From Cladorrhinum sp. PSN259 (Eukaryota > Ascomycota > Sordariomycetes > Sordariales > Podosporaceae): 64,000 nucleotides of DNA. The notes under the pieces are model-generated. The model was given only the letters and a program-made list of their open reading frames with translations, ran no database searches and was not told the DNA's origin. Every line of letters begins with the position of its first letter. Positions within the stretch are counted from its first letter, which is position 1. The position numbers were made by a program, and so were the translations under genes. This document shows, in pieces, positions 32,878 to 44,272 of the stretch. The stretch covers positions 414,835-478,834 of the forward strand of contig MU867085.1 in NCBI GenBank assembly GCA_033725935.1. Reading direction: 5' to 3'.

Positions 32878-35119
32878 TGTGCGTCGAGTTTTTCTTTTTT
32901 GGAACGGAAACTGGGTCAACACGTGGCAGAGCAAGGTTGATCAGCTTGGTTGGTTCACAAACGAGAGTGTGCGAGGAACTTGTAGGTTTTAAATAAGGAT
33001 GAGCAGGACACGAGGAGGTGGTCCAGATCCCCACATGCAATGGAACTATTTCCCATCGGATCCCTTGGCCTGGGTCCCAGCAATCTCAGTATTGAAGCTA
33101 CCTGCTGCAGGTAGACTGAAAGGGATCCCCTCAGGTGGCCGAAAGGATTGGCATCTTACGATTTCTACGCGGCAATTGCTATTGCGGAGAGGAGTGGGAA
33201 AGACAAGTGCCAACACTGGAATAAAAAAGAGCCCCGAACTACACTATCGTTTTGTTGGCTCGTCGAGACCGCTACTTCAAAATGCGGACAGGAAGCGGGC
33301 GCCCGGCTGCTTTTTATCAAGTACGGTTTGTGCTCGCGTCGTGCTGTCGTGTAACCTTGGAATCCGGCCGTCCGGACAATGTCGTGATTGGGCATGTCGC
33401 CATCGAGAGATTTCTTTTCTTCGTTTCTTTTTGCTTCTGGGCCTCTTGCGACTCTACAATCTCTCCTCCAGGCAAGTTGCAGAAGAGGCTGGTCTGATAT
33501 CTACCGGGGCTTGCATTTGCATGAACAATTACGAGAGATATTGCAGGATTGGGAAGGTTTTTCGTGAATGGAATTTCTTTTTTCTCATTCTGTCGACAGG
33601 GGTAATCATTGTTTTCTTTCCTCGGCAGGTAAACTATTGCCAAACTGCATCTAGTGTGGTGGCGACCCGACAGCCTGGGACTTTGAAGTTGCTCCAATCG
33701 GGATGACACCCCGATGAAGCTAAACCAGCCACCGTTCACCGTGGTTCTTCGGCACTCACGGCGGGTCCGCTTGGGAACTTTTGGAAAGTTCCACACCATG
33801 CCTTGGTAAACACCGAATCCCTCTTGGCCGCAATCTTCCCCCAATCCCGAGTCCCCAAAGGGCTATGCCCAACATCGCTCACAGATCGTGATGGTGGACA
33901 AGAAAGACGAGATGAAAGGGGATGAAGGGATGGTCCCAGTTGGAAATTGAGGGAAAACCCGTCGTCCCCGTGGCGGCCCGTTACCCTAGTTCAAATTATC
34001 AATCAGCATAGTGGCGACAAGCTTTTCTTCTGCCCTTCGTTCTGCCTCCAGCAAGACTACACTGTAATACGACAATGACAAGCCATCCAGATAACCAGAG
34101 CTTGACGTTTCAAAAATTTAGATGGAAGGAGCAAAGTGTTCAGCCACTTGATATAAGCGAACCGAAAAGGCGGAGAAAAAAGAAAACTTTGGGGTGATAA
34201 AACCCCAGGAAACACTAGAACAAAAGAAAAAGGGGTTTCACGACACTAAAAATCCTACATTAAAACCCCGCTATCTTCCTTGCTGTCATACATAATTCTT
34301 GGCAAACAAAGTCCGTGCAAGAGTTAATCCAAAAGGGATTCGCTTCCCAGTCGACTGGGAATGCTTCGGTTCGGGGGAGAAGGCTTTTCAGTAACTAGCT
34401 TTTTATGAATGCCTCTGCGCCTGGCGCCTCTGGATCCTTTCTTCCAGACAAGGGTTAAAGCAAAAGTGTCTCGCTTCTTCCGGGCCCTGGCTGGTGTGTT
34501 TATCTGGGGGCGCTAAGGATGTGATGTGTTCTGGGGGAGAACACTGCAATCCTCCATTCTTTTCTTTTGCAGGAGTCTGCAGCAACCGTGAGTCACGTTT
34601 TCCCCCCCTCCTTCTTCTCTTTCGTCTGCGCCGCAGTTATGAGGGATTCATCTTCTCCTTGTGGCTGGCTTGCCCCTCGCACCGGAAGGGGTTCCGGTTT
34701 CTCAACCTTGCAAACCACCGTGACCCCATCCCAACTCGCACGATAACAACTGCATGATCCGATGTGCCATCAAAAGAAATGGATCGTTGCTGGTAACAAA
34801 GTTTGATGCCCTTGTGGATGACAAGAAGGTAGGAAATGATCTGCCCGTTTACTTGCTTGTCTTGGAATTCATACATATGAATTGGACTCACTCCCATGGC
34901 CACCCCCCTCTCTCTCTTTTTTCCCTTGTTTCCCAGTTCTGAAAAGATCATCGGCCTTATTCCTGTTTCTTGATTTTTGCCGCAACTAGGAACCCCGTCC
35001 ATTCATTTTTGCTTTTGCTCTTTTTTTTTTCTTTCCCCGTCACTCGTTTCTAAACAGAAATCCACCACCCACCTCAACCGGAGTAAACGGAACCGGGGGA
35101 GTTGCAGTTAGCAGCAAAG
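32878..35119. other. Intergenic 2.2 kb between divergent genes
   Basis: Promoters of the short tyrosinase and the PTH11-like gene. Pyrimidine runs near 35020-35040 probably belong to the latter's leader. Frames at 33000-33850 lie on both strands over the same bases and carry no motif. No repeat was noticed. Confidence 0.4.
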
Positions 35120-36499
35120 ATGGCATCTGACGGCGGAGAAATCCCACCGGACCACAACAGAGGTCCAGAGATTCTGGCCATCTGCGGGACTATGGTGGCC
35201 ATCTCTACCGTGGTGGTTATGCTGCGCATGTGGGTGAGGGCCAAGATGATTGGGCAGACCGGCGCGGACGACTGGGTCATGGTTTGTGCAATGGTAAGTT
35301 TTGACTCTTAACCCATGAGGGTATCCCCAGTTTCTTTTTTGACTCTGAACAATCCTTGGTGATGATCAATGATCTCTAACATGGTACATGATTTATGCAT
35401 AACAGACTACAATGTTTGTCGAGATGATGATCATCATCCCCCAGGTCAAGCTCGGAGCAGGCCGTCACGTCCAGTACATTGATCCGCCCGAGAATGTCAC
35501 CAAGGGACTTCACCTCAACTTTGTGACGCAACCATTGTGTCTCATCGGCCTCTGCCTCACAAAGGTCAGCGTCGGCTTGTTCCTGCTCAGGCTCACGCCC
35601 TCGGTCAAGTTCAGATACTTTGTCATTGGCATGATCGTTTTCACCATCATGTCGGCGTCGGGTAACTTCTTGACCGTCTTCTTCCAGTGCCAGCCTTTGG
35701 CGCTCACCTGGGGAGACCCGACCGTCGTGGGAGGAAAGTGCATGCCGGCCGCCCACCTCAAGTTTGCCGCCTTTTTCAACTCGAGCGTTGCCGTCCTGAC
35801 CGATGTCATCTTTGCGCTGCTGCCCATCCCCATGCTCTGGAACGTGCAGATGAACTGGCGAGTCAAGTCGGCCGTCGCCGCCATCTTGTCTCTCGGTATT
35901 TTTGCCGCCGCTTCCGCCATTATCAAGATCACTTTCCTGTCCAATTACGGCAAGCATGGTGATTTCTTGTTTGACAGTTCCGACCTTACCATCTGGTAGG
36001 TTTTCCCCCTCACAGACACCCCTAGCTCCCTTTCGTTCTTCCAACAGACAAATCTAACTGTGTATACCACTGCAGGACAACCGTCGAAATCTGCACAGCA
36101 ATAATCGCAGCCTCGGCCCCTTCCCTCAAACCCCTCTTCAAAACCCTCTTTGACGGCAGCACCTACGCAAACCGCAACGGCGCAAGTGGTCCCTACGGCT
36201 CCAGATACAAGGGATACGTCCGCGACACGAACGGCGACAGCGCTACCAAGTCACACGTCACAACCATAAAGGGTGGCCACGGCGGCAGCACGCAGTTCGA
36301 GATGCACAAGCGCAACAGCAAGTTCATGGCTGATGGGAAAGTGGGTGACATTGATATAACGGGGAGTGAGGAGAGCATCCTGGGTGGGACCCACGCCGGG
36401 AACTTGACTGCCGGAATGGATTCAGTGGGGATTACAAAGACTACAAGCGTGTTTGTTAGTAGTGAGCATGGACATCCGGATGTTCAGAAGGGGCGGTAA
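35120..36499 (+). CDS. PTH11/rhodopsin-domain integral membrane protein
   Basis: Three exons (35120-35293, 35406-35995, 36076-36499) give 395 aa. The seven-helix 'fungal rhodopsin' domain (PF20684) is recognisable: LRMWVRAKMIGQTGADDWVMV after TM1, LTKVSVGLFLLRL, FFQCQPLALTWG, GGKCM, and VLTDVIFALLPIPMLWNVQM. About seven hydrophobic segments are followed by a ~110-residue hydrophilic tail rich in Gly, Ser and Thr, likely cytosolic. The family includes the rice-blast surface receptor PTH11. Most members have no CFEM domain, as here, and no known ligand. The splice junctions (CAM|TTMFVE and IW|TTVEIC) close exactly. It probably acts as a plasma-membrane sensor, by analogy only. Confidence 0.9.
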
Positions 36500-38510
36500 A
36501 TGTTGACATCAGTCCCATGAAAAGCGTGGGAGTGTGGAATGAAGGGACAGATGATGGTAGAAAAAAGGTTTAAAAGGGCTTTGGTGGAGGATATACCATG
36601 TTAAGACTTGAGGTGTTTATGGGTGGAATTCTTATTTTCTTTTGTTTCAATTGCTGGGATTTATTCTGTGGATGCTTTTGAGGGGAGATGTGTACTAACG
36701 ACGTCGGGATGAGGTGGAATGATCACATAGCGTCCATGTTTCTTCTGGAGACCGTCACTTGTCATCACAAAGATGTTATTAAAACAGGATACCTACCACA
36801 GTGAGAAATTTAGGACGGCAGACATGCTGCCCGCCCTATAGATTTCCCCACTACTATATTCATTTGTCAATATCTAAAAGTTCGGTTCCCATTTAAGACA
36901 TTGTTGTTGTCTTGAGTTTCTTTGGAGGGGAAAGGACCATTCAGGTGTTCAGGGGTATACCTGGAATTAGAGCATGGAGAATCATGATCCGACTTCCTCG
37001 GCTTTATCATGTAAACAGCATGCCTGTCTCAGTCTCGGTCATAGTCAACGACGCGTATGATTTGTTTTACGTAAATGACTCCCAAAGATGGTCGTCAATT
37101 TTCGGTGATCTTTTATACTTTTATTTTCATCTTATCTTATATGTTCTTGTTCAAGTCCTCAGTGCCTTTAATTACCTGTAGGTCCACATCAAAGAACATG
37201 CACAGGAGAAGGGTGACAGATAACAATTTAGGAGTCAACCACAAGTGCATATCCAGGAGGCGGAAATCTTCAAACTTTACTGTGAAATCACACGCTGCTC
37301 ATTGTTTACACTCGCAGAGCAGAAGCGTGATTGGGGCCGGCATTACAACTCCCCAGTTCGCCCAGCCCCGTTAATTCATGCTACCCTTTAGACGAGACTT
37401 TAAACAATTTAGAGCCGCTGAGGATTGCGTATCACTGAATGAAGCGTGCAGATCTCGTGGACCAGGTTGCGGGGTCAACATCACCGCCAACCTGGACCCG
37501 AGAGTCAATAAGGGATTGAATGAAATAAGACGGCATTTTGTTAGCATGTAATTAATTCCTTCGGGCATCTCTTCTTCCGAACATGCACGGTGTTTAACGT
37601 CTTGGACGGTTCAAGTTGTTTAGCCGCCAGCGCTTATTGGTTGGATCATCACGCAGTCTGAGCCCCAGATAGGTTTCCAGTGCCCTGGATCCTGTCTCAA
37701 AAATGTTCTTATTGGTAAAAGAGTTCATAGAAGGGTAAGGGGAGACTCAAAAACGAGTCATGGTGGCTGTCACCAATGTCACCATCACGCATCAAAAGAC
37801 GGCGGTTGACCGCTGTTAATGGAATTGCTGGTAGTGACACCACGTTGAGTGCACTGAGCCAGTCTAATTGGTGATTGTGATTACCCGAATTAAATCACGG
37901 TGAATGACGTGGACATGACTGACAAACTTATAGCCAAAGCAATGGCGCGTTTCAACTGTCGATCCCGTCTTAGGACTCCTATACTCGCACCAATCGGCTG
38001 GAATCACTATCACATATATGCTTGGAGAATTCCGTCATATCACGAATGCATTCAAGTTTGTCTCGAATATCATATAAAGTTATAGATACACATTAATTTC
38101 GACGCCGTGTTTTGTAATACCGCGGTTACTTGCCACGGTTTCTTTGCGAGGCAGGCCGCGAGTATCCAGTCAGTCACGGCAATCTCATGTGTGCCATACT
38201 TTCCAAGTTTCTTGCTATAACGCCCAGCGATCATTTGTTTAACATAGTTAAAGAGAGGCCCGACTTCTGGCAATGCCATGCCGGATGCTGATCTTTTCCA
38301 AATTGATTTACGTTGGCCATCAGCAACCTCAACAAGGTCGACGGTACTTATCCCCCACATGCCGGAATTGCATTAATATTGGCAAAGGGTATTTAAACTT
38401 GATCCTCTCCCCTCGATCCGTTGTTTTTACCTTTCCACATCAGCGCCAACTTAAACCAGGTCCTGTGTTTCTCTCAATCCCCAACCAGTAGCAAGTAACC
38501 AGCCATCAAA
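36500..38510. other. Intergenic 2.0 kb, no supported gene
   Basis: AT-rich, with short unconvincing frames (36912-37374, 37900-38360). The CT-rich leader of the next gene lies at about 38400-38500. Confidence 0.45.
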
Positions 38511-39203
38511 ATGCTCCCCAAGACCTTCTTCACCGCCCTCCTGGCAGGCACTTATGTCGCCGCGATCGCCCTCCCTCCCGTCACCGACGGCGCTGGTGCT
38601 GAGATCGAAGCTCGCTATGCCGAGCCCGAGGCTTACCCCGCTGAAGTCACCATTGACACCAACAATGCCGAAGTAACCGGCATTGACGCTGACGTCACCG
38701 ACCCTGAGGGCAAGAAGAAGAAGGGAAAGAAGACCAAAGGCAAGGGCAAGAAGGGAAAGGGGAAGGGGAAGGGGAAGAAGGGTAAGGGAAAGAATGATAA
38801 GAAGCCGGATGAGGAGGAGGCTGCTGAGCTTGAGGTTCGCTCTGCTGAGCTTGAGACCAATGACGTCGAGGTGAATGATGTTGATATCGATGCTGCTGAT
38901 GTGGAGGGTAAGAAAAAGAAGGGGAAGAAGGGTGGGAAGAAGACTAAGGGGAAGGGGAAGGGGAAGAAGGGTAAGGGAAAGAAGGATAAGAAGCCGGATG
39001 AGGAGAAGGCTGCCGAGCTTGAGGTTCGCTCTGCTGAGCTTGAGACCAATGACGTCGAGGTGAATGATGTTGATATTGATGCTGCTGATGTGGAGGGTAA
39101 GAAGAAGAAGGGTGGAAAGAAGGGTGGAAAGAAGACTAAGGGGAAGGGGAAGAAGGGTAAGGGGAAGGGGAAGGGGCCTGCCGAGGTTGAGGGTGCGGAG
39201 TAG
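38511..39203 (+). CDS. Secreted lysine/glycine- and acid-rich tandem-repeat protein
   Basis: Single exon of 230 aa with a CT-rich leader and ATG at 38511. MLPKTFFTALLAGTYVAAIA is a signal peptide. The mature protein alternates acidic blocks (VNDVDIDAADVEG) with basic blocks of K and KGK (such as GKKTKGKGKGKKG). Two near-identical ~66-residue repeats run from about residue 95 to 215, each containing ELEVRSAELETNDVEVND. The basic blocks differ in length, showing slippage. There are no cysteines and no enzyme fold. It may be a cell-wall-associated or polyanion-binding protein, or an effector-like protein. I do not recognise a family. Confidence 0.7.
   Translation: MLPKTFFTALLAGTYVAAIALPPVTDGAGAEIEARYAEPEAYPAEVTIDTNNAEVTGIDADVTDPEGKKKKGKKTKGKGKKGKGKGKGKKGKGKNDKKPDEEEAAELEVRSAELETNDVEVNDVDIDAADVEGKKKKGKKGGKKTKGKGKGKKGKGKKDKKPDEEKAAELEVRSAELETNDVEVNDVDIDAADVEGKKKKGGKKGGKKTKGKGKKGKGKGKGPAEVEGAE
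38690..39180. repeat. Tandem repeat inside the lysine-rich gene
   Basis: About 190-200 bp units (starting near 38700, 38905 and 39095) contain gctgagcttgaggttcgctc and aagaagggtaagggaaag. They underlie the protein repeat and differ mainly in the number of aagggg-type codons. Confidence 0.7.
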
Positions 39204-39960
39204 ATCAACGTGACTGGCCCGTGTTCGCGTGGATACTAATGGGAATTGGTGATCAAAGTTCAGAGGAGGTTGGATGCATGAGGACTACTTGGAGACGACT
39301 TGCTGGAGCGAAGCTTCAATGAAATGGTCGAAACTAGCTTCTTCTTCATGACCGCTCAAAATTATTTTTAAATCTCATTCATATTTTGGCAATCGATTGT
39401 GATTGGTTGCCTGTTGCATTTTCATGTTCATATGCCTTGTATAAATCATGGCACACTCCGGTTGGGGCTGACCATGACCGATAACAGGGTGCATTCTACT
39501 CTGGGATCAAGTACACAAACTTGGTCATGCGCAATCAAGCGGGGGTAGAGAATAGGAAAGGGGTCCAAAATGGGGTTGATTATTCTCATCTGAAGCCGAT
39601 ATTTGTCTACTTGATCATCGATATGCCCGATATATTTAGATGCCACCCAAATTCATCATGTAATCCCTGCGTCATCAACGATCGCAACACTCTTTAGACG
39701 CTATCCAATCTGAACAACCGTCTGTCCTCGGAGACCCATCGTTTCTGACACCCGGCACTCCCACTCTTTATAAGGAACAACTATCTATATATGTTTCTAA
39801 AGTATCTTATACCTTGCTCCCTATGCTCCCCATGCTCCCCATGCTCCCTATGCTCCCTATGATCCCTATGCTCCCTATGCTCCCTATGCTCCCTATGCTC
39901 CCTATGCTCTCTATACTCTCTAGACATGACGGATATTATAGAGATTACGGAAAGCGGAAC
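39204..39960. other. Intergenic with minisatellite
   Basis: 3' flank of the lysine-rich gene, then the 9 bp minisatellite at 39817-39905 downstream of the MazG gene. No gene is supported. Confidence 0.45.
39817..39905. repeat. 9 bp minisatellite (tgctcccta)n
   Basis: About ten copies of atgctccct/atgctcccc in tandem. Being a multiple of three, it creates a false repetitive open frame. It lies just downstream of the MazG stop codon and follows a 20 bp block (aagtatcttataccttgctc) also present near 43637. Confidence 0.8.
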
Positions 39961-40287
39961 CTAATTGGCTTCGCCATCGTTCTTGCTGTTGGCCTGGGGC
40001 CCTTTGACGGGATACTTCTTTCGTGTAACCTCGAGCTTTTCGAGCACAATTTGGGCCGGATCGACACCGAGACGACGGGCCATTTGCAGGCAGTAGGTCA
40101 AGACATCGGCGAGCTCCTCGCGGACGGCCTTCGGATCGGGCTCCGTGTCCCACTGATAGCACTCGAGGAGTTCGGCGGCTTCGATTGAGATACTCTTGGC
40201 GAGGTTTTCGGGCGTGTGAGACCTGTCCCAGTCACGCTCTGCTGCGAATGCGGCGAGTGTTGCTTGGAGTTCGTCCAAAGTCGTCAT
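39961..40287 (-). CDS. MazG-type nucleotide pyrophosphohydrolase (dCTP-pyrophosphatase-like)
   Basis: Single exon of 108 aa, close to the ~110-aa length of small all-alpha NTP pyrophosphohydrolases. These hydrolyse (modified) dNTPs to monophosphates and sanitise the nucleotide pool. Metal-binding acidic helices are visible: SIEAAELLECYQW and EELADVLTYC, matching the EExxE...ExxD pattern. ERDWDRSHTPENLAKSI is the typical N-terminal motif of the RS21-C6/dCTPP1 group. No targeting signal, so cytosolic. It probably acts as a tetramer, by analogy. Confidence 0.9.
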   Translation of the reverse strand: MTTLDELQATLAAFAAERDWDRSHTPENLAKSISIEAAELLECYQWDTEPDPKAVREELADVLTYCLQMARRLGVDPAQIVLEKLEVTRKKYPVKGPQANSKNDGEAN

Positions 40288-41065
40288 GATGGCGAGTCGA
40301 CTTCAATGGCGGTTTTGCTGAGTGTCGCCGAGGAGATATAACCCCCAAAATGGAAGCTGAAGTTGGGCTGAGGAGATGTTGGGAGAAGCTACCCCGCACG
40401 CTGCGAGTGGGTGCTGCATGCGTGTGGGTGGTTGCCGACTCCCATGATTGGCCGTGTTCCTATCGTGTTTCTCCTCCACTACACTAAATTGCCCAAAGTC
40501 ACGGCGCTCTAGCACTTGTGCAGCAGCGGTATATATCTGACAAAAGTTCCGTATTCTTTATAGACCTTGTATAAGGGTTCCCAGCTCGTATATAATGTTG
40601 ATCGTTGGGGCTTCTCCTTTTAGAGTTATCTCATATTTCTGTTTATATTTGTCTCTAGCCTTGACGCGTCGATAGCGGATATATTAGGCGTATTTATAGA
40701 CCCAAAAATCTATCGCATCTATTTCATAACATTCTGGACTGACTGTTTGTTGGGGAGATAAAGCTTCTAATTAGTTAGTTGGCTGAGAACCATGTAACCC
40801 CATATAACACCCCCAGCTAGACGCCAACGCACCCTATTGGGCAACCATTGGGCGCAATTTGACGCGTCGCACGGCCGCTAGCATCCGAAACGCGGAATTT
40901 CTTGACGTCACTCCCGTTTTCACGGTTCTCCCAAGACTCTAGAGAAAAGACATCTGGGCGCCGACATCGCCAGGCAATAACCACTGAAGCGGCTAACATC
41001 ACCACTGAAAGGTCGCACTCACTGAGAGCATACGCCGTAAAAGAGAAATTTCTAGTTAGTTCACT
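40288..41065. other. Divergent promoter region
   Basis: Separates the MazG gene (minus strand) from the CorA transporter (plus strand) and must hold both promoters. No other gene is supported. Confidence 0.4.
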
Positions 41066-42764
41066 ATGGACAGCGGGACATCAGTTAATCGGCGCACCAA
41101 TTCGCGCATAAATACCGACATATCGCACCACTTCAACCAGCTACCACCACAGACACATGGCGGGCGTCAACCCGTGCGTGCTAGCACGATACAGACAATT
41201 AAGGATCTGGACGATTTTGAAGCGCGGCACGGATGGCGACCCGGCATGGAACCCGGCATCGACACATCCCGGGCTGATGGAGGACACTCTACCATGGCCA
41301 AGCCCCACGCCGAGTGCCAGATCACCGTCGTCGACTTTTCCGTTGACAACATAAACGTCGAGGAGCTCGACAACAAACAGCTCATTGAGTTTCTCAAAAT
41401 TCCGCAGCCCGACTGGGTCCAGTGTCGATGGATCAACGTCAACGGCCTCAGCTGGGACGTCATCAAGGCCATTGGCCAGAACAAGAAGCTCCACCGGCTC
41501 GCCGTCGAAGACCTGATGAACACCAGCGGCCGTGCTAAAGCCGACTGGTACCAAAACCATGCTTTTATCGTCCTGACCCTACAAAAGCTCATCCACCTCG
41601 ACGACCCCAAAGACAGAGAAAAAGAGCCGCAGCGCCACCCCTCCGGACCCGGCAACCTCCTCTACCGTCTAACTATGGCGCCTGGTAACCCCGAAAACGG
41701 CATCGAAAACGGCCGCCCCCGCAACGACTCTTCGATATCCCAAACCCCCTTGATCCCTCCCGGCCCCCTACGCACTATCCACCGCTACCACGCCAGCCCT
41801 AACGCCCCACGCACCCAATTCATGGAAGAGCGCTCAGCTCTCCGCTCGCGCCAACTCGCCGTTGCCGCCGAACAAGTTTCCATCTTCCTAACCTCGGACA
41901 ACACGATAATCGCCTTCTTCGAGTCCTCCGCCGACGACGTCGAAGTACCCATCCTGACCCGGCTCACCTCACCCTCCACCATCCTCCGCCAATCCTGCGA
42001 CGCCTCCCTGCTCATGCAAGCCATCATGGACGTGATCGTCGACATGGCGATCCCGGTACAATCCGCGTACAGCGACATCATCGGGGACATCGAGATGGAC
42101 GTACTCACACTCGGCCCGGACATTCAGCAATCCAAGGACCTCTACATCCTCGCCGCCGAGGTCAAAAAGATGCGAGGCTTCGTCCAGCCCATAGAAAACA
42201 TCATCAACACCATACGTGAACACAAGATCCCTTCCTATCTGCACGTCGACCGCGAAACAGCGCTGCGGGATCTGAGGGATCCCGAAAAGGGAGTCATCAT
42301 CACCCCCGTCACGGCCATGTATCTGGGCGACGTGCTGGATCACTGTCTGTTGATACGGGACAATCTGTGGGAGATTACTAAAGCGGCGGATGATTTGATT
42401 GATTTAGTTTTCAACACGATTGCGGCGTACCAGAATGAGACGCTCAAGCAGCTGACGATTGCGACGATTGTGTTTTTGCCGTTGACGTTTTTGACGGGGT
42501 ATTTTGGGCAGAATTTTCAGCCGTTTCCGCAGTTAGATGCGGGCATCAAACTCTTGTAAGTCATGTGAGGGGGGTGTTTTGCAGATGAGGGGATTGATGT
42601 ACTGACGCGAAGTATGTAGTTGGCAGATTGCGGCGCCGGTGGTAGTGGGCACGATCTTGTTGTTGCAAAGGGGGATGATTTATGAGTATTTAAAGAGTGT
42701 TTTTCAAAGGAAGAGGATCTCGAACTGGAGGAGACGGGTTAAGGAGAGGAATGGAAGCAGCTGA
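41066..42764 (+). CDS. CorA-family magnesium transporter, ALR/MNR2-like
   Basis: Two exons (41066-42555 and 42620-42764) give 544 aa. A long soluble N-terminal domain includes VQCRWINVNGLSWDVIKAIG and HRLAVEDLMNTSGRAKADWY, typical of CorA cytosolic domains. Coiled helices then lead to TM1, which ends LTFLTGYFGQNF. The second membrane helix is IAAPVVVGTILLL in exon 2, followed by a basic cytosolic end. The pore signature is GQN instead of the GMN of classical Mg2+ channels, a variant I believe is common in filamentous fungi. Expected in the plasma or vacuolar membrane, moving Mg2+. It is a different type from the CorA-like gene at 18 kb. Confidence 0.88.
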
Positions 42765-43825
42765 CGTTGTATTTAAGCGTACAGGGCTGGATACCTTATA
42801 ATATGCACTTTTTTTGTATTCTCATTTGTCCATTGTCTTCTTTTACATGTTCCTGTAGTTAGCGATGGACCCTCGCCGCTCTAATTGCGGTCTAGAATAC
42901 TGCAAGAGTCCTGGAAGGAATAGTGGCTATCAACGAATCTGATACAAAGAAGCCGTACTAGTAGGGAAAAAAACGTATATTAGAATGTATTGTAGTGTTC
43001 AATAATGGATTCATTGTGTTTAAACGACTGCCTCTATAGCTACAGTTAACGACACACGATCCGTATCTATCTAGTCCTCTAATATAACAAACGATTCATA
43101 TTAGGTACAATCCCCTAATGTTACAACCTGCACCGAAGCTAGGTAGAGACTACAAGGCAGTACGCCAAAGGGTAGGTAACAGGGGAATCGAACCTTATGG
43201 CAAGCGTCTCAGAAACATGGTGTCACTGTCAATAATAGGTCGTTCTAACAAAGAGCTACTGAAAGTGGATCATGGACAATAAACTTAAGTTGCTTGCGTG
43301 AAGAATCAGATTCCTCGGGAAGAAGAGTGCCCGGCCCTGGTACGGGAAATGTATGTAAATTAGATAGATGAGATAAACAACGTGGTCATGTGGCATGCTA
43401 CGTGACCGTGGTTGTGGGAATTCACTCACAACGCGTTGCTGTAGCTGCTGCAGTGGGCTCCTTTGAGGACCGACTTGCAGCACCCTATTTCTATAGGGCC
43501 TGGGCTGCAGCCCACACCTTTCCTAATCATCACTCTATTACACACTCTACAGACACCCATATTCCACAGTGTAGGCTACCGCATCAGGCACGCTCCCTAT
43601 TTATAGTAAACTATCTACAACTGTAGATTTTCTGAAGTATCTTATACCTTGCTCGCCGTAGTTTCCCAGGGATCACGGAGATCAGAGCGAGCAAGGGGAG
43701 CAACTCTTAATTGGCCAAGGCTCCTAGTGCGTTAGGGACCGCTCCGCCGTCCGTATGCATGAGTATTATATATGGCAGTTGATAGGGGGTAATCTTCTAA
43801 TGCGGCCGTCCCCGGATTTTCGCTG

Positions 43826-43947
43826 GACTGTTTGTCGCGGTAATAAAATTTTCAGTCAGTTACCCTGATTGAAATCCATTTTTACTCGACACTTTGTCGC
43901 GGCAATAAAGTATTCAGTCAGTTACCGAATTGAAAACCATTGCCCTC
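43826..43947. repeat. Degenerate ~60 bp tandem duplication
   Basis: Two copies (from about 43826 and 43890) share tttgtcgcgg, caataaa/taataaa and ttcagtcagttacc blocks with scattered differences. Confidence 0.65.
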
Positions 43948-44019
43948 GCCATGGCAGGTACGGTCAAGAAAAGCTTTAATGTTTGTGTTTGTGGAGTGTT
44001 TCATCACGCGACGAATCCA

Positions 44020-44096
44020 AAGCGAGCGACTAACTCTAACAGGATTTGGTGGTCTGCACACCCCAGATACGCTAGTAAATTGTTAGTCGCTCGCTT
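44020..44096. repeat. 15 bp perfect inverted repeat upstream of the NLR gene
   Basis: aagcgagcgactaac at 44020-44034 is matched by its complement at 44082-44096, with a 47 bp loop. It lies ~180 bp before the NLR start codon. It could be a regulatory palindrome or the footprint of a small element. Confidence 0.6.
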
Positions 44097-44272
44097 ATCA
44101 CACATGTAATCGCCTTTAGATCATCAGCCACGGCAGCCTTCGCGACTGCTGCGACCAGCGCACAGGCCCGTCCAACCCCGCCCTTCCGGTTAGGCTACAT
44201 ACACCTCCTACCTCAGCTTTCGGAGAACACATTGTATGGGTGTCTCTGTTTTGTGCAAAGCGATTGGACAAA

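Larger units (their letters stand above)
42765..44272. other. Intergenic upstream of the NLR gene, with local repeats
   Basis: AT-rich. It contains the 20 bp block shared with 39.8 kb (near 43637), a 10 bp inverted repeat (ccttgctcgc / gcgagcaagg), a ~60 bp degenerate tandem duplication (43826-43947) and a 15 bp inverted repeat (44020-44096). No gene is supported. Confidence 0.5.

Noticed and set aside
38633..39208. A 191-residue Phe/Pro/Ser-rich frame antisense to the lysine-rich gene
   Set aside because: It is the complement of AAG/GGG repeats; the sense frame has a signal peptide and leader, so the antisense is fortuitous.
39814..40188. An open frame starting with (MLP)n repeats
   Set aside because: It is produced by the 9 bp minisatellite and runs into the antisense of the MazG gene, with no ATG context.
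43140..43230. A ggttcgattcc-like T-loop on the minus strand suggesting a tRNA
   Set aside because: The T stem does not pair properly and no anticodon or acceptor stem could be built.
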